A DNA stretch of 64,000 nucleotides. Source: Sabellastarte sp. h YS-2021 (Eukaryota > Annelida > Polychaeta > Sabellida > Sabellidae). The stretch is taken from assembly GCA_964017235.1 (NCBI GenBank), contig OZ024936.1, positions 9,524,496 through 9,588,495 of the forward strand, given 5' to 3'. The position numbers and the translations under genes were made by a program. This document shows positions 10,179 to 21,100 of this stretch, in pieces. A model generated the notes under the pieces. The model was not told where the DNA came from. It was given only the letters and a program-made list of their open reading frames with translations, and did not search any database. Position 1 is the first letter of the stretch. Each line of letters begins with the position of its first letter.

Positions 10179-11071
10179 CTATAAATAGAACATTGTTTGA
10201 AATAGAATATATTATGATATTGATAGAAGTAGGCATGATATCACAAAGAACTGACGTCACTAGCACAGTCATTTTCTTAGGTTTTTATTAAAACTGATTC
10301 TGTATCATTTTTTAGTTTTGTAACAACGTAATAGAAACAACCAAAAAGTTATTGCTGGCCAATAGTGGGTGAGGTTTCATAATCATAATGAACTGGCTAA
10401 TTCTAATTAACTTTTTTTATTTTCTGAAAACTCCAAATTCTAAGTAAGAGTTCTAAATCAGAAATCAAGGTTAGTTGATTTGTAAGGGTTAAGTGACGAC
10501 TGGATCAAAATATAAATTCAAATTTATACAAGTAACCATAAAGTTCCTTGTACAATAGGTTAATAGTAAAATGTAGCATGATATTGAAGTCACCTCTGCT
10601 GCATTTTTATCTTTAGTACAAATTAATGAATTGCTCAAATATGACAAGTTTAAATATCAAAAAAATAGAAACTGAACTCTTCAGATAACATTATTTAGGT
10701 AAAAATCTTGTGTTTTGAGGCTCATATCAGACATATATGATGTGATATGTTTCAGTATACTGAACCATTGTCTGCAGCATTGCCTTGAAGCAAATCAATA
10801 AAACACTAAATATACAATGATTATAGCATTATGCATATAATGACTCTAATTGAAGCCCCGGCCTCACTGTTCTGATTAGGAACCCGAACTTAAAGCATTC
10901 GAGTCCGTACCTAGCTGTAGGGCAAGTAGGATACATTCAGAGCTAACTTGTGAGGCGGCTACAGTGGATTTAAAACCAAGGACAATTGATCAAGTTCAAA
11001 TCCAAAATTGGACCAGTTGTAATCTAAAGTCAGTGTCCTGTGATAGACAACCTAGCACTCAAGCCTACGTT
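10179..11071. other. No recognisable feature
   Basis: AT-rich DNA. A segment at about 10850-10990 is more GC-rich and has a CATTCGAGTCC string resembling a tRNA B box, but no A box at proper spacing, so I do not call it a SINE. Confidence 0.45.
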
Positions 11072-11297
11072 AGGGGCCACGATAGTGCCCTGGTAACACA
11101 CTTGTCTCCCAACTCTGAGGTTGGGGGTTCAAACCCAGGACATTGTGTGGGAAAGTCGGTAGTTGCTTACTGATGACCAGTAGTTTACAGTACAGAACCT
11201 TGATCAACTGTATGTACTAGTTTCCTCTGACCACAAAACTACCCATCGTGATATGACCTGTACAATGTTGAAAGTGACGTAAAACCCCAAATAAAAA
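11072..11297 (+). mobile_element. Complete tRNA-derived SINE
   Basis: The head has an A box (TAGTGCCCTGGTAACAC, from 11083) and a B box GGTTCAAACCC (11126-11136). The body runs through GTGGGAAAGTCGGTAGTTGC, CAGTTTACAGTACAGAACC-like sequence and CCCATCGTGATATGACC, and ends in GACGTAAAACCCCAAATAAAAAA. This is the most complete copy in the window and defines the family to which 3881-3935, 8545-8702 and the copies inside the macrosatellite belong. It has no coding capacity; mobilisation would depend on a LINE partner, not seen here. Confidence 0.88.
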
Positions 11298-12073
11298 ATT
11301 AGATAAAGGCTACATTACAGTTATGATATGTTGCCATTTTAATTGTGTAGAAATACATTCTATTTTGATATTGCTATGTTGAGCATTCGTCATAACTTAG
11401 AACAAGAAAATCTGTTGATATGTTCATCCGGACTTGACTTCTTACATTTAAGTATTTGGTGTTTCATGTTCAACTGGAGAGGTGGGACCCAGTTTTTGTC
11501 ACTTTAATGACCTCACACCAGTTCAAATATAAACTAATATATGGCAACAGAAACTCAGTCTATTGGAGTGGTTTTAAAGACTGAACAGACACTGACCCAA
11601 AACAATATGTGCTTTTTTTAAATTAAAATTTAACATCCATACATAAATTTATATGGAAGTTGCAATTTCCTCGCTAGAAACATTCTCGTAAATATGCTGA
11701 CAAAATCTACTAAAAAATGTTGCAGAATTTTCAAAAAAAAATACTTGTTCAGAGTTAGTTGGTAATATTTGTGTATGATATCAAAGTATATGATAGCAAT
11801 TCAAACTTTATTATCAAATCGGATCAGTGTGAACTGGTCTTTAGAACGTATCCATTCTCCCGGGTATGTAGATTTCACCAGTAAATAGTGTGAATTTTGC
11901 CATCCCTTAAAATTAAGTAACGGTACAGAATGAATTTTGGCAACATATTGCATATAAAAAAGCCCTAAAATGGTCGACATAACTCTGTCATAAAAGAATT
12001 CCCCCATTATTATTTCTCTACTTTTTTTTAAATTCATACTTTATGAGTTCCATATACTTCTTCCGTTAAAATT
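11298..12073. other. AT-rich DNA, unclassified
   Basis: A 78-codon minus frame at 11801-12037 ends QFTLIRFDNKV just before an AATAAA-like hexamer, but has no motif, splice signal or relatives I recognise. The rest holds nothing identifiable. Confidence 0.45.
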
Positions 12074-12790
12074 AAGGTTTACCTCTTTTATTCCTGAGTA
12101 GAATGTCCAAAACAATCACTAGTATGAAATGCATTTTGTGTTCTTTGAAAATAATTTTTCAATTATTGTATATTTTATTTAAGACTGAATTCTTATCAAA
12201 CTACACTCTAGCTAAAACAATGTTTTCTTCTCAAAACTTCTCAACTTTGAATTGTTTCCACATGAAGCTTTCTCTTTTATATAGGAAATGCTTTACTTGT
12301 ACCACAGAACACGGGAAACTTTCCTTCAGTGTACTTTTCTATAAATAGCTAAACTAACTGTTATTTGTGCATGTTAAATATATTGTTTATCTCATCAAAT
12401 CCCTATTTTCCCCATTATTATTTTCCCCATGTTCACATCTAACACAGCATTCGATGATGCTCTAAAACAAAGGTTTACCTCTTTCATTCCTGAGTAGAAT
12501 GTCCCAAAACATTGCCAGTATGAAGCACATTTTGTTTTCTTTGACAAAAGTCTTGTTTTTTCTCAGTTATTATATATTTCGATAAAATCTTAGTTGTTAT
12601 AAAACTACACTCTGTATTGGTAATATGGTTTGTTTCCAAAACCTCTCAGCTTTGACTTGCTTTCAAAATAAAACTTCTCTTTTATACTTGAAATGTTCAC
12701 AGTATTTACACGCATTTAGATTATATTTGGAAACTTTCATTTCATGCTTTTCTATAAATAGCCAAACTAAACTTTATTTATACATGCTAT
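12074..12790 (+). repeat. Diverged tandem duplication, period about 396 bp
   Basis: Copy 1 (12074-12374) and copy 2 (12470-12790) share ordered blocks: AAGGTTTACCTCTTT.ATTCCTGAGTAGAATGTCC, then CAGTATGAARYRCATTTTG, ACTACACTCT, TTCTCTTTTATA and CTTTTCTATAAATAGC.AAACTAA. Similarity by eye is about 70%, with indels. A short spacer (12375-12469) separates them. The open frames in each copy encode only loosely similar peptides and the differences do not respect codons, so I treat it as noncoding. Confidence 0.7.
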
Positions 12791-13666
12791 ATGCGATTAA
12801 GGTATTGAATTTATGTTATCACAAAACCACAGTATGATGTCTATGGAAAATTTATATCTTCTAATAGGCGCAGCTAATAAAATATTAATGTGGTTATATA
12901 GAATCACCCCATAATAAATCATTATAGAAAATTCATAAATTTGTCTTTATTTAAGCCAATTTCATTTATTTTAACTAGAATATATGCTGACTGGAGCAAC
13001 TTCTCTGAACTTAAAAAATCGGTCAGTATTATCGCCCAATGTTCCATATTTATAACCTCTGTTTTTCTGTTGGGGAAATCCCCAACAATGAGTGGTTATA
13101 TAAGTACTTGTACTGACTTGTAGAATGATATGACTGGTATGTCTTGCTGTAAACACATGACTTAAAATAGAAGAATGACTTATCTAGCACATACACTTTT
13201 TTAGAGTAAATGCAATCTATTTCAGTAAACATTAAAGTCATAGAAATTCAACTGGGATATTTAAAACGTAAAAATATTCACACATGTAAAAGATTTAACA
13301 GAATATTCTAGCAAAATTGTTGACAATAGTAGAAAGTTGTGAAATAATCAGAATTTTTTTAAACATTTTACTGTTTTTTTTTCCTAGAATGAATAACCAT
13401 TTAATTCCCTCATACATTATACAAAATACAACGGCTCAGTTCATTTTTTTCATATATTTACTGACATTTGTTTTACAAAAGTAATTAAGTTACATATCGT
13501 CAGAACAATCGGATGGTTTTTTTTAATTATGCCAGCATACAAAATTAAATCTGACATAAGCCTAGCTTTAAAGCATTCAATCTTTGTGCTAATACAATCC
13601 ATTGCACATAACTTATTTTTACAAAGCATTCTTACAAAATTTTCCTCTTTTTTTCATATCTTTTAG
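12791..13666. other. AT-rich DNA left of the candidate exon
   Basis: No recognisable element. Contains a 9-bp perfect inverted repeat with a 2-base spacer, TGTTGGGGA/TCCCCAACA, at 13068-13087. If the exon at 13667 is real this stretch is its upstream intron. It ends in a strong pyrimidine tract (13642-13664). Confidence 0.45.
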
Positions 13667-13827
13667 AGTTCACATACAGAAACATGCTTGAAAGGGGTTT
13701 CAGTCTACTAGAGCAAGCCGCAAAGCCATCAGAGAACATTCTAAATGAACTATTAAATACAGCACAACATATATTATGCGAACTCTCAATTATACAACAT
13801 CAAATGCACTCTCCTTGGACCATTTAA
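13667..13827 (+). CDS. Candidate terminal coding exon, split by the array boundary
   Basis: A long pyrimidine tract ending CATATCTTTTAG (AG at 13665-13666) is followed by 2 nt of a split codon and 52 open codons, then TAA at 13825-13827. The peptide begins FTYRNMLERGFSLLEQAA, continues with ENILNELLNTAQHILCEL and ends HSPWTI. Heptad-like Leu/Ile spacing suggests an amphipathic helix. This is the best-supported exon in the window because of the acceptor and the peptide character. The macrosatellite unit starts at 13723, the first base of codon 19. All later units carry codons 19-52 plus stop with one synonymous change (CAA to CAG, Gln43). No upstream exon was found and no family is recognised. 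Confidence 0.5.
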
Positions 13828-13899
13828 ACCTGTTATTTTATCTTTTTTTCTATGCGACGCTTCCCTTATCTGAACTTATTGTTACTCCCCCAAGAGTAC

Positions 13900-14070
13900 T
13901 TATTTGGGGTTTTACGTCACTTTCAACACTGTACAGTTCGTCAGGGTTCTGTACTGTAAACTGCCGACCAATGGCAAGCAACTACCAGCTTTCCCACTTG
14001 AGGCCGTGCGGGGAACCGAACCCCGGCCTCAGAGGTGGGAAGCGAGAGTGTGACCAGCAGTAAGACATTC
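13900..14070 (-). mobile_element. tRNA-derived SINE with internal deletion (one per unit)
   Basis: Minus-strand copy of the 11072-11297 family. The head has B box GGTTCGGTTCC within a GC-rich arm pair, preceded by a CTGCTGGTCACACTCTCGC A-box region. The body and the TTTGGGGTTTTACGTCAC end are present. About 45-50 bp of the centre, including the CCCATCGTGATATGAC segment, are missing, with CTGTAC-like microhomology at the joint. The same deletion is in every unit, about 180-350 bp from each unit start. Units 1 and 2 read GTGACC and units 3-12 GTTACC in the head. Confidence 0.88.
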
Positions 14071-14514
14071 TTGGAAATTATAAAAAATGGATAAGTGAAA
14101 TATTAAGTATAATTCACAACAACATGTATACAGTTTGTGAAATTCTGTCTGCCCTACGATTAAACAATTCAAAATTAACAGCAAAAACTCAATAAGGTAA
14201 GGACTGACGCAAGAGAAATAGTTTTTACAGAATATCTGCTATTAGTAAAGTCGAAATTTCAAGTATATGGTTACATTAAAAATAAAGGACTTCACGAAGA
14301 ATTGCACAATATTATAAAATCAATATATATATACACATATGTGATAATTACTAGCAAAATATGTATACACTATAACTATATCGTGTTGTTCATGATACTG
14401 TGATCACAAAAAAGAACACAAAAATGCATTGAGAATGAGTTAGGTGTCAATTAGTTTTGCTTATTTTTTCACATATACAATTATCAGAACACAACCATAT
14501 TGAATGTCAAACTG

Positions 14515-14612
14515 TTGAAATGGGCTCTGGTTCAAACCTACATCTATGAAGATGAGAGACAAGCAGTTAAATACTGAACTGGCTAACCACTTAGTCACTA
14601 AGTGATCTCATG
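14515..14612 (-). mobile_element. Second tRNA-like SINE head (one per unit)
   Basis: On the minus strand TGACTAAGTGGTTAGCC resembles a tRNA A box and GGTTTGAACC (14538-14529) a B box, about 50 bp apart. The A-box region overlaps an exact odd palindrome, CACTTAGTCACTAAGTG (14588-14604). No SINE body is recognised after it. Present in all units. Confidence 0.5.
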
Positions 14613-15300
14613 ATTGAGTAAGAGTAATCCTAGTATAAAATACATAATAATAATAGACAGTTTTCTGTTTATTCAAAAGTGAGATAAGCAGTGAGCTTAT
14701 ATTACATAACCGCAATAGCTAATTCACCTGAGTGTTATCTCATCACGTTAGCTCATTTTATTGATCTTTACTTATGTCAGCTAACATCTGAGGGTTTTTT
14801 TGCATTCACAGTTCCCAAAATATACCAGTGACTTACAACTGTAAATTTTGGCTACATTTTAAACTGAAATGTTATCATTTAAAAGTATGTGTTATACCAT
14901 CATCTTCAAAACAAAATACATCAGAAGGGTTGGATAATAGAAAGGCTAAACTGTCAGGCTTAAATGGAGTCGTGGGGATTTGAGGTCAGAAAATTAAAAA
15001 TTCAAATAATAGAATGTCTGATGATGTTTTGTTAATCTGATCTAACCATACATCCATACTGCTTCATTTTTCTTACTTCATTAGTATGTTGGTAATTCTA
15101 CACCTACAAATAAGTGTCTTTGTTGTACTTTTAAAAACACCCCAATAAAAACATAAGACTTCATTGAACTGACACAAGGTTAACCTTTGATACTTAAAAG
15201 TACACAAATGTCAAGTTATATAGAAGTAGAAGTTTCTAACATAATTTAATCAGTGTAACATGATAAGTTTGTTTACAAAAAAGTAGCAGAAGCCCGTACT

Positions 15301-15556
15301 CAGGGGCGGATCCAGCCTTTAAGTAAGGTGGGGGTTCACATCAGATTAAGGGGGGGGGTTCACGTCAGACATACCATAACTAAGGAGGGGGCATGCCCGC
15401 CCCCCCCCCCCCTTCCCTGGGAAAAAATTATTTTTTGGTTAAAATATAGCGCATTACCTGTAAATTTAACACCATTCTCAAGAAACAATTTTGTACTTTG
15501 CGTTGAACCCCTTAACATTATTTGAACCCCCCCCCCCCCCCCCCGATCCGCTAGTG
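15301..15556. mobile_element. 256-bp non-autonomous TIR element (one per unit)
   Basis: Ends CAGGGGCGGATC and, inverted, CACTAGCGGATC: 12 bp with three mismatches. Direct repeats GTACT flank it (15296-15300 and 15557-15561). Inside the ends are complementary tracts: TTAAGGGGGGGGGTTCA near the left, and TGAACCCCTTAA (15504-15515) plus a long TGAACCCCCC run near the right, so the element can fold into a hairpin. The left half has GGGGTTCACRTCAGA twice. CAGGGGCGGATCC-type ends resemble invertebrate hAT-like MITEs, but the 5-bp flanking repeat is shorter than the usual 8, so the class is unsure. Two poly-C tracts vary in length between units. Confidence 0.8.
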
Positions 15557-15919
15557 GTACTCCACAACAGGAGGAAATAGTTTTGAACGCCATGAGATAC
15601 AGAAGTAGTGAAACAGTACAAAAATCGGGATATTTTTACAGCAAACATTTATCAGTTATGTAAAGGTACAAATAATGTGACTTAAGAATATATTGTTTGA
15701 GACAGAAAATGCCTGTAAACTATGAAGCTGTGAAGTTTATTAACTGAAGTATAGGTACCAATGGAAATAGTACAATTAGGCAACAGTACATTGTGTTATA
15801 ATAATCAGTTACAGGACCTTTTCATAAGAAAAATACGATTCAATTATGGCAGGTGAACACACTTTGGCAGAGCCAAGGTTAAAGGTCGCACTGGGACTTA
15901 GCACCTGCTCCCCCAAGCA

Positions 15920-16265
15920 ATGAAACATCCATGAATCAAGTTTCTACACCTTTCTACAACTTATCATTTACAGTTTCTGAGATATGCCCTAGAAAAGATT
16001 TTAAAGGTCAAGGTCACTCAAGGTTAAATCAAGTTCATCGCTCACCTTCTAACCAATGTCTTCTAACAAAATCAACTCCCTTCAAGTTACAGTTTTCGAG
16101 ATGTAGCCCAGACACAGTTTTCAAAGTCAAGGTCACTAGACAAAGGTCAAATCAAAGTCACACCATGATGTTTTACACCTACACCTCCCAACAAACGACC
16201 TTACCATGTTTCAACTTCCTACACCTTATGGTTTCTGAGATACAGCCTGGTGAAGCTCTTTCTTG
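15920..16265 (+). repeat. Dispersed repeat with AGGTCA-rich modules (one per unit)
   Basis: Two modules of about 48 bp, 119 bp apart (15971-16018 and 16090-16137), share the pattern CAGTTTYNGAGATRTRSCC, then GTTTT..AAGTCAAGGTCACT. A third partial module (16230 on) has GGTTTCTGAGATACAGCC. TCAAGGTCA occurs at 16008-16016 and 16127-16135, AGGTCA again at 16144-16149. A 116-codon open frame (15931-16281) runs through it and is unchanged in units 1-11, but its peptide is simply the translation of the repeated modules and has no known domain. Confidence 0.7.
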
Positions 16266-17705
16266 TCATGCCCATGGGTGAAAACAATAACTGCACAGCC
16301 CTTAAAGGCTGTGGGGTAAAAACACCCAGTTTCCAATGCTAAAAATGAGGCAAAATTATTATTATTTAGTGTGTAATGTTTTACATAAAATAATATATAT
16401 TCATTCCATAATTCTTTACAGTCACAGATCATCCGAAGTGACAGTTTGCTGTTGTTCTTGAATATTTCTTTTCTTGTTAAGGCTATTCAAGTAAAGTCTT
16501 TTTTTTTTGTTTCCTATGTGGTTACATTGTAAATATATTTATGAACCAAAAATGTTCTCACAAGCTTTTAAGGATTAATAAGTCCAACAAATATATCTGT
16601 GCTACAGATGTTCTCTCAACTCAGTGTATCCCCCGACGGAACATGGTGTAACCTAACATACAGGAAATTCAGCCATTCTAAAAATGAGTGTTGATGCACC
16701 CAATATTAAACAAGATTTGAGGTCAAACTTTTTCTCTGCCATGTGATGACCTGACCTTCTGCATATGCAAGTACCAAGTTAAAATATCAAGAAATACCTC
16801 AAATTTTAACTCTAAAAGGCCACTGGTCTTCTAGTGGAAGGCCGGAACCATTAAGCAATAAGCTCTGTGGTCTTATCCATATATAACCACATATGAAATT
16901 TGTAAAGGTCTATATAAAATAACTAAGTTTATGTATATGAAAGGAAAATTTCTGCATTTGCCGTGGGGCATGACCATACCCCAAAACAGTACGTCAGACT
17001 TTCATCTGGGGATACCATTGAAACTTAAGTTAAAATTGGTTGCATTGCTGGCAACCTTTCTATGGTCACAATTGCAATCTATAATTATCATTAAAAATGG
17101 ACGAGAAATTCTGATTCATTTCATAGATTTTTGTAAAGATTATCAAGACACTGAAATCATTTAAGACATTTTATGCATAGTAGGTGGAATTTTCTAGAAC
17201 ATATTTGACTTTCAACCTGTAAAATATACACATGAATATAAAATCCATATGATATGATGTCTGATTTATATCATAGTAATGAAATATCACGAAATTGTCA
17301 TATATGTGAATCAAATGTGAAAATGTATAAGAAAATTTGAATTGAAATCGAAATCAACTTTTATAACACTTCAGCTTCATTTTAATGCATATTATTGAAC
17401 TGGGAAGTTATTTTTTGCAAACATATGTCATATGACCAAGGACAGGTCCGATGTGAAGTCTTAAAACACACTCCAAAATTGTAAATACAGGACTTTATTA
17501 ATCCCGGCAGCAATTTTGCAATTGAATGAGTGCAGTCTGAAACATGAAATGAGTTATGTATATATGAACATTTATAATTTATTGGTCTTGTTTGATCTTG
17601 AGGGAGAGGCCAAAGTTCAACTCTGAAGAGATTCAACCTTCTAATTGTAAGAAACAGCCAGTAGAGAAGTACAGATAAATTTCAAAGGTATTGCTTCATT
17701 GACCA
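16266..17705. other. AT-rich unit interior, no recognised element
   Basis: Contains a poly-T run near 16500, a TGACCTGACCT string (16747-16757) and several frames of 63-84 codons on both strands, identical in nearly all units because the DNA is identical. No motif, splice structure or codon-biased change between units supports coding. The TTAA at the site corresponding to 30623-30626 is intact here. Confidence 0.5.
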
Positions 17706-18115
17706 TGTTTTTATCTCCCACCTGGGCCTTGGTTGGGAGATTATAAAACGCCTTCCGTAAGTGCCTCTGTCCGTTCATCACGTTTTTACATAAACCTTAA
17801 TATATCATTCATTTATACAGATGTCTTCACCAAATTCACAGGGAATCTTTATGGCTATAAAAACCTGTCTGTGCAAAATTTTGGTCTCATTTTGAATAAC
17901 AAAATGGCCGCCAGAGCTAATTGATTGAAAATCATAAAGGTGCTCTAAATCTTGAAATATTCTAGCTAGCTTCATCAAATTTGCACAAAAGCTACATGGC
18001 TAGAGAAGCTAGCCTAATAGTAATTTTGACCTAGTTCTAAAAACAAATGGCCGCCATATCACATGTTTAATGTCAAATGGAGTTATCCTATTAAAAAGGC
18101 CTTATATCCCTTAAT
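17706..18115 (+). repeat. Dispersed repeat with paired GGCCGCC modules (unit end)
   Basis: Begins with TTTTTATCTCCCACCTGGG and its partial inverse GGTTGGGAGATTATAAAA, a start seen commonly in mollusc dispersed repeats. Two related modules follow: CTTCACCAAATTCACA to AAAATGGCCGCCA and CTTCATCAAATTTGCACA to AAATGGCCGCCA, with ATGGCCGCC at 17904 and 18047, period 143 bp. Ends at the unit junction. A 63-codon frame overlaps the first module and differs Lys/Glu between units. Confidence 0.6.
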
Positions 18116-21100
18116 AAGCCATCAGAGAACATTCTAAATGAACTATTAAATACAGCACAACATATATTATGCGAACTCTCAATTATACAGCATCAAATGC
18201 ACTCTCCTTGGACCATTTAAACCTGTTATTTTATCTTTTTTTTCTATGCGACGCTTCCCTTATCTGAACTTATTGTTACTCCCCCAAGAGTACTTATTTG
18301 GGGTTTTACGTCACTTTCAACACTGTACAGTTCGTCAGGGTTCTGTACTGTAAACTGCCGACCAACGGCAAGCAACTACCAGCTTTCCCACTTGAGGCCG
18401 TGCCGGGAACCGAACCCCGGCCTCAGAGGTGGGAAGCGAGAGTGTGACCAGCAGTAAGACATTCTTGGAAATTATAAAAAATGGATAAGTGAAATATTAA
18501 GTATAATTGACAACAACATGTATACAGTTTGTGAAATTCTGTGTGGCCTGGGATTAAACAATTCAAAATTAACAGCAAAAACTCAATAAGGTAAGGACTG
18601 ACGCAAGAGAAATAGTTTTTACAGAATATCTGCTATTAGTAAAGTCGAAATTTCAAGTATATGGTTACATTAAAAATAAAGGACTTCACGAAGAATTGCA
18701 CAATATTATAAAATCAATATATATATACACATATGTGATAATTACTAGCAAAATATGTATACACTATAACTATATCGTGTTGTTCATGATACTGTGATCA
18801 CAAAAAAGAATACAAAAATGCACTGAGAATGAGTTAGGTGTCAATTAGTTTTGCTTATTTTTTCACATATACAATTATCAGAACACAACCATATTGAATG
18901 TCAAACTGTTGAAATGGGCTCTGGTTCAAACCTACATCTATGAAGATGAGAGACAAGCAGTTAAATACTGAACTGGCTAACCACTTAGTCACTAAGTGAT
19001 CTCATGATTGAGTAAGAGTAATCCTAGTATAAAATACATAATAATAATAGACAGTTTTCTGTTTATTCAAAAGTGAGATAAGCAGTGAGCTTATATTACA
19101 TAACCGCAATAGCTAATTCACCTGAGTGTTATCTCATCACGTTAGCTCATTTTATTGATCTTTACTTATGTCAGCTAACATCTGAGGGTTTTTTTGCATT
19201 CACAGTTCCCAAAATATACCAGTGACTTACAACTGTAAATTTTGGCTACATTTTAAACTGAAATGTTATCATTTAAAAGTATGTGTTATACCATCATCTT
19301 CAAAACAAAATACATCAGAAGGGTTGGATAATAGAAAGGCTAAACTGTCAGGCTTAAATGGAGTCGTGGGGATTTGAGGTCAGAAAATTAAAAATTCAAA
19401 TAATAGAATGTCTGATGATGTTTTGTTAATCTGATCTAACCATACGTCCATACTGCTTCATTTTTCTTACTTCATTAGTATGTTGGTAATTCTACACCTA
19501 CAAAAAAGTGTCTTTGTTGTACTTTTAAAAACACCCCAATAAAAACATAAGACTTCATTGAACTGACACAAGGTTAACCTTTGATACTTAAAAGTACACA
19601 AATGTCAAGTTATATAGAAGTAGAAGTTTCTAACATAATTTAATCAGTGTAACATGATAAGTTTGTTTACAAAAAAGTAGCAGAAGCCCGTACTCAGGGG
19701 CGGATCCAGCCTTTAAGTAAGGTGGGGGTTCACATCAGATTAAGGGGGGGTTCACGTCAGACATACCATAACTAAGGAGGGGGCATGCCCGCCCCCCCCC
19801 CCCCCCCCCTTCCCCGGGAAAAAATTATTTTTTGGTTAAAATATAGCGCATTACCTGTAAATTTAATACCATTCTCAAGAAACAATTTTGTACTTTGCGT
19901 TGAACCCCTTAACATTATTTGAACCCCCCCCCCCCCGATCCGCTAGTGGTACTCCACAACAGGAGGAAATAGTTTTGAACGCCATGAGATACAGAAGTAG
20001 TGAAACAGTACAAAAATCGGGATATTTTTACAGCAAACATTTATCAGTTATGTAAAGGTACAAATAATGTGAGTTAAGAATATATTGTTTGAGACAGAAA
20101 ATGCCTGTAAACTATGAAGCTGTGAAGTTTATTAACTGAAGTATAGGTACCAATGGAAATAGTACAATTGGGCAACAGTACATTGTGTTATAATAATCAG
20201 TTACAGGACCTTTTCATAAGAAAAATACGATTCAATTATGGCAGGTGAACACACTTTGGCAGAGCCAAGGTTAAAGGTCGCACTGGGACTTAGCACCTGC
20301 TCCCCCAAGCAATGAAACATCCATGAATCAAGTTTCTACACCTTTCTACAACTTATCATTTACAGTTTCTGAGATATGCCCTAGAAAAGATTTTAAAGGT
20401 CAAGGTCACTCAAGGTTAAATCAAGTTCATCGCTCACCTTCTAACCAATGTCTTCTAACAAAATCAACTCCCTTCAAGTTACAGTTTTCGAGATGTAGCC
20501 CAGACACAGTTTTCAAAGTCAAGGTCACTAGACAAAGGTCAAATCAAAGTCACACCATGATGTTTTACACCTACACCTCCCAACAAACGACCTTACCATG
20601 TTTCAACTTCCTACACCTTATGGTTTCTGAGATACAGCCTGGTGAAGCTCTTTCTTGTCATGCCCATGGGTGAAAACAATAACTGCACAGCCCTTAAAGG
20701 CTGTGGGGTAAAAACACCCAGTTTCCAATGCTAAAAATGAGGCAAAATTATTATTATTTAGTGTGTAATGTTTTACATAAAATAATATATATTCATTCCA
20801 TAATTCTTTACAGTCACAGATCATCCGAAGTGACAGTTTGCTGTTGTTCTTGAATATTTCTTTTCTTGTTAAGGCTATTCAAGTAAAGTCTTTTTTTTTG
20901 TTTCCTATGTGGTTACATTGTAAATATATTTATGAACCAAAAATGTTCTCACAAGCTTTTAAGGATTAATAAGTCCAACAAATATATCTGTGCTACAGAT
21001 GTTCTCTCAACTCAGTGTATCCCCCGACGGAACATGGTGTAACCTAACATACAGGAAATTCAGCCATTCTAAAAATGAGTGTTGATGCACCCAATATTAA

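Larger units (their letters stand above)
13723..18115 (+). repeat. Macrosatellite unit 1 (4,393 bp)
   Basis: Left-edge unit, and the most diverged. Private bases relative to all other units are concentrated in its first 2 kb (for example CTGCCCTACG for GTGGCCTGGG after 14150, CATACATCC for CATACGTCC, and TTCCCTGGG for TTCCCCGGG near 15417). Poly-C tracts A and B of the 256-bp element are 13 and 18 bp. It shares GTTCGTCAGG and GTGACCAGC with unit 2 only. Contents in order: exon 3' part, SINE, second tRNA-like head, 256-bp element, AGGTCA modules, then the GGCCGCC modules; long AT-rich stretches between them hold nothing recognisable. Confidence 0.97.

Noticed and set aside
10850..10925. Another tRNA-like head (CATTCGAGTCC)
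   Set aside because: No A box at tRNA spacing on either strand.
12103..12837. 81- and 70-codon frames in the 396-bp repeats as paralogous small proteins
   Set aside because: Peptide similarity is weak and interrupted by indels that are not multiples of three.
13068..13087. TGTTGGGGA/TCCCCAACA inverted repeat as a regulatory site
   Set aside because: A single 9-bp palindrome is expected by chance in 64 kb and no context supports a function.
15360..15593. Minus-strand frames with Gly runs in the 256-bp element
   Set aside because: The Gly run is the poly-C tract read backwards; its length shifts the frame between units.
15931..16281. 116-codon plus-strand open frame, unchanged in units 1-11
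   Set aside because: Identity follows from identical DNA, not selection. The peptide is the translation of tandem AGGTCA-rich noncoding modules, with no domain or splice context.
16931..17164. 77-codon plus frame in each unit, 88 codons in unit 9
   Set aside because: AT-driven composition and no motif. In unit 9 the stop TAA became TAC and the frame simply runs to the next stop, as expected for noncoding DNA.
17382..17636. 84-codon minus frame in most units
   Set aside because: No motif. Unit 4's MITE disrupts it, and unit differences include non-conservative changes (Leu/Trp).
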